A DNA stretch of 41,537 bases from Saccoglossus kowalevskii (lineage: Eukaryota > Hemichordata > Enteropneusta > Harrimaniidae), in NCBI RefSeq assembly GCF_000003605.2, contig NW_003125913.1, positions 54,862 through 96,398 of the forward strand, written 5' to 3'. The translations under genes and the position numbers were made by a program. Below are positions 9,001 through 17,670 of this stretch, piece by piece (the first letter of the stretch is position 1; every line of letters begins with the position of its first letter). A model generated the notes under the pieces. The model had not been told where the DNA came from and did not search any database. It was given only the letters and a program-made list of their open reading frames with translations.

Positions 9001-12000
9001 ACGTCCTGTCTGCTATAAAATGTTGCATAATATGGTAGAATGCACGTGGTCTCAACCTGGCCTTTGTTGGGTATGGATGCATTACAAGATAATAGCAGAT
9101 AATACTAGTTGCTGACAACTTTTTTTATATTTACAATTTAGGTCGATTTTGCCATGGATGTCTACAAAAATCTTCATCCGGAAATAGAAGTGCCCCTACG
9201 TAAGTAGAAATAACCAATCTGCAAGTACTCCTAGATAAGTAGAAATAACCAATCTGCAAGTACCCCTAGCTAGGTAGAAATAGCCAATCAGCAAATTGTA
9301 CAGAATTCATCAAGTGTTGTAAAACAATATCTCACGTCAAAGTTTACATTAATTCCATGAATTATCCAAAGGGTGCATATCATTCTCATAGTGCTGGTGA
9401 ACATGTGACGTTCTTGCTCTATCCTCTGAATGCCCTCTGCAATTGTTTATCTCATGACCAAAAATTTATGTTGCCCAAATATGAGTAGTATTCCTCATAT
9501 TCGTTTTGAGCAGAGCGACAGGCTCCAATAGTTCCTGCTATTCCTATGGTCTTTGTCGGTATCCACGTTTTGAAGAGCAATTAGTTGGGTCATTGATGCA
9601 ATAAGTCCTGGATTAAATATTTGCTGAAATAATCAAGTTTCTTTTCATGTCCTTCGATATGGTGAGTTGGTCCTGGAGGTGGCCCACCAAAGTGGTTAAA
9701 AATATTGCCTAGTGCACGTAATTCGTCTTGGCCTTTATTCCCAAATATGCTAGACAGCTTTACGCCAAAGTACTTGTACTTCACTTTACTAGTTCATTCG
9801 TTTTATCTTCATTACATCATTGTATGTGAAGCCCTGAAAATCAAATTCTGTGTCGGTGATTGAGAAGTGAGATTCAGTTATTATCACTGCAAGTAAAGAA
9901 AGAAAACATGACAATTGTAGAGAAAGTTTGCTCATCAAATCAGAGCCATGCCATTTTATTACTCAAGTTAAAAAAAAAGAATTCAGCAATAATTGTTTTT
10001 AATGTTCATCTGAGGTTTCTCAACTGACATGGGTTTTGTATTTTGTGTGTTATAGAGCTGAGAGATAAAAGGCAAGAAGTTGTGTCAGAGTTGAAAAAGT
10101 TGCAAGGTGAAACAGAACCAATTGTAAAGATATTTGATGACCCCGAAGTGAACACTCAAGTGCAGAATACAAGAGATGGGAGACAGTTATTTGATTATCT
10201 TGCAAAAAGTCATGGTGTAAGTAATCTAGTATACATAGTCCCTGTGTTAAAACAGTTGCTTTGGACATACTTGGCATTGTGTTATATACTGTCATTTAGT
10301 GAAATGTTTGTATCAAGTCATGCATGGGCTGCACACTGCTTTGATTGGTGAAGCGTGAAGTCCTACATCAAATACAAAACTAATTTATTACTATTAAATG
10401 CATTGTATGCAGGGTTCTCCACAGATATTTTATTCACTGTATTGCATTGTGTGGAAGGTAAGACCCAAATGTCTGTTGTAAAAATTTAGTTATTTGATTT
10501 GATTTGAATTTATTTGTTTATTAATGCTTAATCTCAAAATTACAATCTTTCAGAAGAAAAAAATGGCATTGAGATGTCTTTACTCAGTCAAAATTGACCA
10601 TCTTCAAATGTGTATAGCATATTACCTAACCACAAATCTACTTGTGAATTACATGCCTTCATTTTTGATAAACATTATAGCATAGCATAACAGTGAATAC
10701 CATAGTGATTACCATATTCTAGACTTGTGCATTTTAGCAATGGCATTATGTTATTATCTTGAGGTGATCCCTGTCTATGGTGACAGGGTTCACTGTATAT
10801 GGTCTATGTAAGTGCATAGAATCCTTTGATTTGTTCAGCATATTGACATGTTCTTTTTTTTTTTTTCAGTTTGTACCAGAGATGTTAGACACGTTGTATA
10901 GATATGCCAAATTTCAATACGAGTGTGGGAATTATTCTGGGGCTGCTGAGTATCTATATTTCCACAGAGTGTTGGTGAGTGGTGTAAAACATCTCTAAAA
11001 TTATTGCTCATATTACTCTATTGTACTTTAGCTTGTTGAATTCCATGAATTTTTCACAAAAAATTTTTAGTGCATCATTCTTTGCACATTTTTATTTATT
11101 TTCAACAAAGGTTCTTCCCAATGATAAGAATGCATTGAGTTCATTATGGGGCAAGTTGGCGTCGGAAATACTGATGCAAAATTGGGAAGCAGCGTTAGAA
11201 GATCTTAACAGATTAAAAGACGTTATTGATTCCAATGTAAGTATTCACTACAAAATGATGTACAGATGTATTAGCGTATAAGAAAAAGTTTTCACTGTGT
11301 TGAATTTCATTGAATTTGATGTTAGAAGAATATTCACTAGGTAAAAAAACCAAATAGATTGGTAATTCTGAATATTTATTGAGTGTTACAGCTGAGTACC
11401 TCTAAAATCAGTTAAACGAAAGTGACGTAGTTTTGGTGCGCCAGGCAATCCATTTCCATCAATAAATAGCCAAATAATTTCATCATGTGTTTATAAATTA
11501 CTATGCCTGGACATATATTGCTAATCCAATTTGTGTGCTGTATGCAATTGTCATACATGTAGGTGAAAAAAAACACAGAAAATTATGTTAGAATACTGTG
11601 GAATACTTTATTTTCGCTGGAATTAATTTTCGTTTTGTATGGAATTTATTTTCACTGATTTTTGATAAGTTTAATGTGAAATATAGGAAAAAAAGTATAT
11701 TCACTGGATTTTATTTTCACGGAATCATCCCTTCAGCGAAAATAAATTCCAAGCGAAAATAAAGTATTCTACAGTATAACAATTGAACATGGAGGTGCAA
11801 TTAGTCCCTCTTCTCAAAGTACATATACTGTCATTGTTTGTTGTAATTCAGCATCCATGTATGTTTTTGAAGATATATATAATATAAAATAAAAAGATTG
11901 AAAGATCAATATCAACACATATTTAATGTTACATTCGTGTTCAAGTTTTGTGCATTTCGTCACACAAAAATTAAATATTATTCACAATGAGTGGTGCATT

Positions 12001-15000
12001 GATTCACCAGCTGTAGTATCTATGTGTGTGTTATGTACATGTTTTGCAGTCACTTGTAATCTAACCGTTCAGTGAAGGTGATGTTGTTGATGTTGCAAAC
12101 TAGCGAGACAAGTAGTTGACTGATTAGGGATGTTCAGATATGTTGTGCCTAGTGGTGTTAATAACATTTAGCAATCAGTAAACTAAAATAAAACAAGTAT
12201 TTGCTTGATGTTTTGATTTTCTGCGAAAAAAACAGGTGGTGTTCCTGGCCGGATACGTCTGTATGGAGGACAAAAGTTTGTTTTATAACACATTTAATGA
12301 GTCGGTGGCATCACTATATTGTTCATAGTATTTGTAGTGAGTGCTACGAATGAGCAATTATGATTGTGTAGTGTACAACAGTTTTTGATGTATTGATAAT
12401 AAGCTGCCAATAAATTGCCTTCAGTAGCATTCAGTCAATGAGTGAGATTGAAGTTCACCAAATACTCATTGATCAATTTATATTAAATGTATTAACACTT
12501 CATTTACGTAAGGTTGCCTTATATTATCTTTTGCAGGCATTTGTCACTCCCTTACAGAGTTTACAGCAGCGTACATGGCTAATCCATTGGAGTCTGTTTG
12601 TGTTTTTCAACCACCCTAAAGGAAGAGATGCTATCATTGATCTGTTTCTTTATCAACCCCCGTAAGTAATACTTATCTGGAACATGGGTATGGATACCAA
12701 GATGACACGCTTTCTGTTTTTTGTCTATTTCATTTGCGTGTGATATTTCATGATCGCCCCAATAGACAATTTTCGAGTTCCTTCGTTACCATAAAAACTT
12801 GTATGCTCTGATGTAAAAACATTTGATTTCGCTGCATAAACATTAGCTTATTGGGAACAAGGGAAATCAGTGAATAGTTGGCACAAGCTGAAAATCGCAC
12901 ACCCTTTCTCATACAGAATCAAAATCTTCGTATGTTTAGATGGTCCAATTGAAAATAATTCTGTTGCTTTGTACCATTGTATTAAAAGCTGCTCTTCTAA
13001 TACAGATTTTACAGTAATTCATCTTGATTGTTGATGGAGCATAGTGTCATAACAGTCAGAAATAGTCAGAAACTCGTACTGATATTATTTTTTTATAGAT
13101 ATCTTAATGCTATACAGACTTTATGTCCACACATACTGCGGTACTTGACCACAGCGGTGATCACAAATAAGAGACGACGAACCGTCTTAAAAGACCTTGT
13201 TAAAGTCATACAGCAGGAATCCTACACATACAGAGATCCCATCACAGAATTCCTAGAGTGTCTCTACGTCAATTTTGACTTTGATGGAGCCCAGCAGAAA
13301 CTAAGAGAATGCGAGACAGTAAGTTTGTTTTTGGTGTTTCATCTTGTACTACACTACACTATGCTGATGGTGTATTCCTGTACTACAGATAAACTGAATT
13401 GTAATCCTGAACGTCTACATGTTTTTTTCAATCTTAAAGGATTTGATGTTGCACGCATAGGTTTTGAATTGGTTTGTAAAGGAAACATTACATTTTTAGT
13501 GCACCGATTAATGTAGCGACCAGGGAACCTACCCAGTGAACTCATCTTTAATTAAATTTGTATATGTGAATTGTTAATATAGCATCCAAATGCCATTTCT
13601 ATTCTTGGGACTGTGAATAGGCAAGTCATATTTGTATTTGACATGTTCCTGTTTCAATACTTTCACTACATTGGCATCACCCCAATGAGTAATAGTCCCA
13701 TAAACCAATGAATGTTATGATGTTATCTCATCATTGTCTTTCATCACTGCTTTCTGTTTTACAGGTTTTAGTGAATGATTTCTTCCTGGTTGCGTGTTTG
13801 GACGATTTTATTGAGAATGCCAGGTTATTTATATTTGAGACATTTTGCCGAATTCACCAGTGTATTAGCATAAAGTAAGTGTATAGTGACCACCTCTATA
13901 TAAGGATCTCCTGCCTATAGTGACCACCTCTATATAAGGATCTCCTGCCTATAGTGACCACACCTATATAAAAACTTCCTGTCTATAGTGACCACTTATA
14001 GGTAGTTTCATGGCATACGTGAGAAACATGTGTAATAAAGACCACCTTGTCTTTTGTAACCACTCAGCAATATTTTTTGCAGATTTGCCTCTGTTTATAG
14101 ACAATAATAATTTAATAATACAATTTTTTTTTTCTCAAGCCAAACTTAATAAATTTTGATCAACTCAAATAAATGTGTTTTTGTTACAACAGTATAATCT
14201 CATTATATTATATCAAATGTATGAGTTGGTGATCCATAAAAAAATAACCAAAGCCCCATATAAAGATCACCTGTCTCCATAAAGACCACCTAAATAAAGT
14301 CCCTGGGGTGGTTGCTGTATGCAGACTCGACTGTACTTCCTACTTTTTGTACTTCTTACTTGAATATTGACAGTTGGATAGTTTTAAAAAAAAACAGGGA
14401 TAGAAATTAAGTTTTGCATTATTAATAAAAAATAGTATTCTGGGTTTTTTTGCATTTTGTATTCATTCAGAGTTGATCAAAAAATAAGAATGATATTGAT
14501 TTATTTCTATTTTCTTTCTATTTTCAAGTATGTTAGCTGAGAAATTGAACATGAGTCCCGACGAAGCTGAGAAATGGATTGTGAATTTGATTAGAAATGC
14601 CAGGCTAGATGCAAAGATAGATTCCAAACAGGTGAGTGTTCACCACTATCCTTACATAGGATGCCACACTGGTTTATGTTTGATGTGCATATGTATGCCC
14701 AGAGACTGGTTAGATAAAATTCTGTTGTATGCAGCCAAAGATAAAATAATGGCAATGTTTGCTGCTGGTGTTACTAATTATTACATGTATTGCTCTCTGT
14801 TGATAAAACAACTCATGGGCAATGTTGTCACAGTAGATCATGAACTAGTGCTGATCAGTGTACAGCATTTTTTTTTTTATCAGACATTCGTATGCTTGTT
14901 GGCAAAAATATAAAAAAATGACCTGACAGGAATGTGACAGGAATAAGACATGTGTAGCTTCCATAGACAAAAAAAATGGTTGATTTAAAATTAACAATAA

Positions 15001-16953
15001 CATTTCCCTTTCTATTTATATCATAAATTTCCTCTAGTTTAGACACATGTATAGGCAGTCAATGTTGAAATATGTTGTTGTTTCTTCTGAATTCCTTACC
15101 TGCTAATTGCACATGCTACTGATACACACAGATTATCTTGTTTGCCACATGCATTATATTCCACGTTTGTGTGGTTGAACTCAAGTACCTGCGAATTATG
15201 GCTTTCCCTGTCATAAATGAATGAATCTCTGGCATATTTTCCCAGAGTCAACTCGTCTCGGATTTGAAAACATTACTTTCCCAGGGGTTTTTCTAGAAAA
15301 AAACTGCAAGAGAGAGCACTGTAATTCAGGAGCACCACCAAGTGCGGGAGATAGGGTTCTTTCTACCAGGGTGTGGAGTTTTTGATAATTTTAAGTTAAA
15401 ATGGAGCATTCTATGACTTCCTTGGGGCCAAAATTACTATCAGGCAGGTCACAGTTGAAGACTGTGGCCACATGTGATCCCTGGTCATTCAGAATTTTAT
15501 GGTAGCCAGAGAATCTGTTCCTCAGAGTAAGGGGGCACATGGCCATGACATGAGGTCACTGCGCCCCTGTTCCCATGTTTAAAAAAATCCCTGATTTCTA
15601 ATAAGAGTGATTGCTCCCCATCGGGCTTTTAGTCAGCCGCCTGTCCACCTGTCATTTTAGACAGGCAAAGTATTTACAAATCTATCCAATTTTCATTAAA
15701 AATTACAAAATAACAATAAATAATCAACAAATAATCAACAAAAAATAAACTATAAGTCTATGGCTGCAGACTAGCAACTGTTGTTTTTCATTTTGATAAA
15801 GTTTTTAGACAAGCACTTTTCTGGCTTTAACCCTGCTTCCAGCACTTATCACACTCCCAATTCATACCATTTTGATAAAGTTTTTAGACAAGTACTTTTC
15901 TGGCTTTAACCCTGCTTCCAGCACTTATCACACTCCCAATTCATACCATTTTGATAAAGTTTTTAGACAAGTACTTTTCTGGCTTTAACCCTGCTTCCAG
16001 CACTTATCACACTCCCAATTCATACCATTTTGAAAAGTTTGTAAAAGCATATCTCCACTAATCACTCATGTTACTGTGTTCAAAAGTGTCAGTCACAGGT
16101 CATTTTTCCAACAACTCCACAACCATATAGGTAACTGATGTATTGTTTATTACAGGGCCATGTAGTGATGGGTACGCAAGCGGTATCGCCATACCAACAA
16201 GTCATCGAAAAAACAAAAGGATTGTCCTTTAAAAGTATAAATATGGCCATGAATATTGAGAAGAGGGAAGCAGCAAAACAACAAACTGCAGCGGGGGTGA
16301 GTAGTGATTACATCAGCAGATTACTGTGTCAAACCAAGGATTTATGCAACAAAAATAACCAAGTACAGTGATAGCGATTTCATTCTACATGTCAATCAAA
16401 CGTATCTCTTCCCATTGGTGATACAGAACACAGTGGATGTTTAGAATAGGTTTGCTTGCATAAACAAAAATAAGCGAGATATGTTTCTGCATTTGAAAAC
16501 GCAAAATTGCATGTATTGCATGCTTTTTTTTATCATTACTAAAAACAATCTTATTCATTTCTTTCACAGTCTCAATAATTTGCGTTAAAATTTATTCATG
16601 CGATTCTGTGATCATTTTACGATTTCAGTTTGAGCGAGATTTTTATATTGTATATCACATTGTAAAACTTAATTAATGACTGAGTTTTTATGTTTGTTCA
16701 TTTTACTGACAACTAAAATGCTTAATTAAAACCCAGTGAAGGTAACAATATAAATGTATTGTTCCCTTCACAAATAATTGTGAATATATATAAATAAAAT
16801 CTATCAACGTGACCTTAGACCTTTAGTATTAAATCAGAAATTTGTATACAGTTGTATATGCCCCTCAAGAGGGAAATGTTCAATTAATTGAATTCTCTTC
16901 TTCTGTTACAGATACCACAATGGGGAACGCCAGAACTTGGCGCCGGATACTAA
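5996..16953 (+). CDS. EIF3E: EIF3E (Int-6), eukaryotic translation initiation factor 3 subunit e, whole gene
   Basis: Subunit e of the eIF3 complex, which binds the 40S ribosome and promotes mRNA recruitment in the cytoplasm. Coding exons: 5996-6085, 8903-8962, 9142-9199, 10056-10216, 10870-10974, 11111-11236, 12537-12661, 13099-13318, 13765-13874, 14529-14631, 16156-16296, 16912-16953. They sum to 1341 nt, or 446 residues (human 445), and every junction is GT-AG with matching phase. The N-terminus ([25 protein letters not shown]) and most of the body are nearly identical to vertebrate eIF3e. The C-terminal half is the PCI domain (about residues 220-396). Between ITNK and VLKDLVK it has four residues where I recall seven in human. 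The C-terminus [13 protein letters not shown] replaces the human APNWATQDSGFY-type end. Confidence 0.98.
6893..7140 (+). pseudogene. Degenerate zinc-finger-like ORF, probably transposon-derived
   Basis: From ATG 6893 one frame reads [20 protein letters not shown], then [18 protein letters not shown], then [18 protein letters not shown]. It is interrupted by TAG at 6974-6976 and TGA at 7073-7075. The CLYC motif with following basic and aromatic residues resembles the N-terminal zinc-binding part of transposon-derived proteins. Two in-frame stops and the position inside an EIF3E intron indicate a dead fragment. The exact family is not identified. Confidence 0.5.
7861..8728. mobile_element. TIR element with internal 157-bp tandem array
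   Basis: TAGCTCCGCT at 7861-7870 is the exact reverse complement of AGCGGAGCTA at 8719-8728. TA at each outer edge could be a target duplication. Next to the left end is a hairpin (7862-7892, AGCTCCGCT against AGCGGAGCT) and a GTCGTCCGTCGTC simple repeat. The body from about 7945 to 8704 is about five copies of a roughly 157-bp unit containing TTTTCGACTTCTTGTTGAAA. The first copy is the most diverged and the last is truncated. A frame stays open across 7755-8162, but its product is repeat translation. This is a non-autonomous DNA element by structure. Confidence 0.75.
8903..8962 (+). CDS. EIF3E: EIF3E coding exon 2
   Basis: Residues 31-50, [20 protein letters not shown], matching vertebrate eIF3e after the VK of exon 1. 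Acceptor TTGTTACAG, donor ATG|GTAAGT. Phase 0 at both ends. Confidence 0.97.
9142..9199 (+). CDS. EIF3E: EIF3E coding exon 3
   Basis: Residues 51-69 plus one base, [19 protein letters not shown]. Acceptor ACAATTTAG, donor CTAC|GTAAGT, phase 1. Its last 10 bases and its donor lie in the first copy of a 35-bp triplication (9190-9294). Confidence 0.96.
9190..9294. repeat. 35-bp tandem triplication spanning the exon 3 / intron 3 boundary
   Basis: Three direct copies: 9190-9224, 9225-9259 and 9260-9294. Shared core AAGTAGAAATAACCAATCTG (third copy AGGTAGAAATAGCCAATCAG). Copy 1 carries the functional donor ACGTAAGT. At the same place copy 2 reads AGATAAGT and copy 3 reads AGCTAGGT, so neither retains the GT. 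Confidence 0.92.
9590..9886 (-). pseudogene. Antisense exon relic of an unidentified gene inside EIF3E intron 3
   Basis: On the minus strand a strong acceptor (TTTCTTTCTTTACTTGCAG|TG) is followed by a protein-like frame, [20 protein letters not shown] then [10 protein letters not shown]. It meets TAG near 9790. A one-base shift restores a second frame, [20 protein letters not shown] through [20 protein letters not shown] to DLLHQ and stop at 9590-9592. The composition, Gly-Pro motif and His/Glu motifs look like a real folded protein, but I do not recognise the family. An intact acceptor means the copy arose from genomic DNA and not from mRNA. It could also be a real nested gene with a sequencing error. 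Confidence 0.5.
10056..10216 (+). CDS. EIF3E: EIF3E coding exon 4
   Basis: Residues 70-123. LRDKRQEVV, then [13 protein letters not shown], then [16 protein letters not shown]. The split codon CAG forms with exon 3. Donor GGT|GTAAGT, phase 0. Confidence 0.97.
10870..10974 (+). CDS. EIF3E: EIF3E coding exon 5
   Basis: Residues 124-158. [20 protein letters not shown] is nearly invariant in eIF3e. The acceptor has a long T-tract (TTTTTTTTTCAG). Donor TTG|GTGAGT, phase 0. Confidence 0.97.
11111..11236 (+). CDS. EIF3E: EIF3E coding exon 6
   Basis: Residues 159-200. [20 protein letters not shown] matches the family. Acceptor TTCAACAAAG, donor AAT|GTAAGT, phase 0. Confidence 0.97.
11593..11777. 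mobile_element. Palindromic MITE with TA flanks
   Basis: The left end (11593-11620) reads TACTGTGG then AATACTTTATTTTCGCTGG. The right end (11749-11777) is its reverse complement with few differences (CCAAGCGAAAATAAAGTATT then CTACAGTA). Total about 185 bp, no ORF. CTGT...ACAG ends flanked by TA suggest a Tc1/mariner-type non-autonomous element. It lies in EIF3E intron 6. Confidence 0.75.
12537..12661 (+). CDS. EIF3E: EIF3E coding exon 7
   Basis: Residues 201-241 plus two bases. [20 protein letters not shown], then [17 protein letters not shown]. Acceptor TTTTGCAG, donor CCCC|GTAAGT, phase 2. Its first residues (AFV) differ from the vertebrate SVS at the same place. Confidence 0.96.
13099..13318 (+). 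CDS. EIF3E: EIF3E coding exon 8
   Basis: Residues 242-315, the start of the PCI region. [20 protein letters not shown], then [20 protein letters not shown], then [17 protein letters not shown]. Acceptor TTTTTATAG, donor ACA|GTAAGT, phase 0. The ITNK-RRRT stretch is three residues shorter than my recollection of the human protein. Confidence 0.97.
13765..13874 (+). CDS. EIF3E: EIF3E coding exon 9
   Basis: Residues 316-351 plus two bases. [20 protein letters not shown], then [14 protein letters not shown]. Acceptor GTTTTACAG, donor AAA|GTAAGT, phase 2. A repeat begins seven bases after the donor. Confidence 0.97.
13882..14335. repeat. Dispersed GACCACC repeat with a 34-bp tandem left end
   Basis: 13882-13997 holds three full copies and a partial copy of a 34-bp unit (TATAGTGACCACCTCTATAT...). 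After AT-rich DNA, 14255-14335 has AAAGATCACC, AAAGACCACC and then the opposite-orientation ending GGTGGTTGCTGTATGCAGAC. The mix of GACCACC and GGTGGT blocks is typical of a dispersed palindromic element. Exact ends are uncertain. Confidence 0.55.
14529..14631 (+). CDS. EIF3E: EIF3E coding exon 10
   Basis: Residues 352-386. [20 protein letters not shown], then [13 protein letters not shown], the winged-helix end of the PCI domain. Acceptor CTATTTTCAAG, donor CAG|GTGAGT, phase 0. Confidence 0.97.
15282..15593. mobile_element. Possible short inverted-repeat element
   Basis: CAGGGGTTTTTCT near 15282 and AAAAAAATCCCTG ending at 15593 are approximate inverted ends about 310 bp apart. No ORF lies between them. 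The match is short, so this is a weak call. It lies in EIF3E intron 10. Confidence 0.3.
15789..16025. repeat. 79-bp tandem repeat, three copies
   Basis: Copies begin at 15789, 15868 and 15947 with CATTTTGATAAAGTTTTTAG and are almost identical. A fourth start at 16026 is truncated and diverged. The near-identity implies recent expansion. The array lies about 130 bp upstream of EIF3E exon 11. Confidence 0.93.
16156..16296 (+). CDS. EIF3E: EIF3E coding exon 11
   Basis: Residues 387-433. [20 protein letters not shown], then [20 protein letters not shown]. Acceptor TTTATTACAG, donor GGG|GTGAGT, phase 0. Confidence 0.97.
16736..16771. repeat. Perfect-type hairpin in EIF3E intron 11
   Basis: GTGAAGGTAACAATA (16736-16750) pairs with TATTGTTCCCTTCAC (16757-16771), 14 of 15 positions, with a six-base loop. 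It may be the remnant of a small MITE. Confidence 0.6.
16912..16953 (+). CDS. EIF3E: EIF3E coding exon 12 (C-terminus)
   Basis: Residues 434-446, [13 protein letters not shown], then TAA at 16951-16953. Acceptor CTTCTTCTGTTACAG. Trp and the aromatic last residue match the vertebrate C-terminal pattern (NWATQDSGFY), which supports this small exon. Confidence 0.92.
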   Translation: MPQWGTPELGAGY

Positions 16954-17130
16954 CAAGGAGCCAGCATTTGGAATTATGTCATTCATTATGTACTACACAA
17001 ACTGGCCATAAAATCTGTGACTTTTGTCTCTAGAGGGCGCTCTGCCATGATAGTGATGTCTCCACGAGTTTGAAGCTTGCAAACAATCCTGATTATTGGA
17101 CTTGCATATTATACACATCACTTAAAGGGA

Positions 17131-17552
17131 CATATGCTGCAACTCAATGATTATTTTGTTAAAGTGATTTTTTTTTTTTCCAAAAACATTTAGATTTGTA
17201 ACATGTCTAATCTGTGTGAAACGTGTGTGCTGACATCTCTAACATGTAAATTAATTTTAGGTACGTACCTAAAAGTAGATAGATTCTATATAACAACACA
17301 GAGTCACTATGGATCTTTGCACAGGGGGGTTGCCACCATTTTGCTTGGTTGTAAAAAAATGAATTGTCAACCATCTTGACAGACAAAATAATAATGGGGG
17401 TCATAGAAAACACCGACTTTGCCAAATTTAACATTGTGGCTTATAAACAACACCGTAGTTATGTATGAAAACGTGATACTAAAGTATGTTTTTATATAAT
17501 TATTTATTGTACTCCACAGTTATAAAAAATATATCCAGAGTTGCAGCATATG
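17131..17552. mobile_element. MITE-like element with 15-bp inverted ends in the EIF3E 3' region
   Basis: CATATGCTGCAACTC (17131-17145) is the exact reverse complement of GAGTTGCAGCATATG (17538-17552). The 420-bp body has no convincing ORF. It sits between the EIF3E stop and the first AATAAA, so it is probably transcribed as 3' UTR. Confidence 0.65.
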
Positions 17553-17664
17553 ACCCCCTCCCTCTGTGTTTGAAAGTTACATCCTGTCCCAATACATCAT
17601 CACCTGTAATATTGGTACAATGTATCACAAGTTTATCTTTTATGGTGTTCTATGAAGATCCCAG

Positions 17665-17670
17665 AATAAA
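17665..17670 (+). terminator. Candidate EIF3E polyadenylation signal
   Basis: The first AATAAA after the EIF3E stop, in CCAGAATAAAAAAATG. It would give a 3' UTR of about 0.7 kb that includes the MITE at 17131-17552. A (TTTG)5 microsatellite follows at 17705-17724. Confidence 0.45.

Noticed and set aside
13028-13516. 162-codon ORF as a separate gene
   Set aside because: Its centre is EIF3E exon 8; both ends are intron sequence outside the splice sites.
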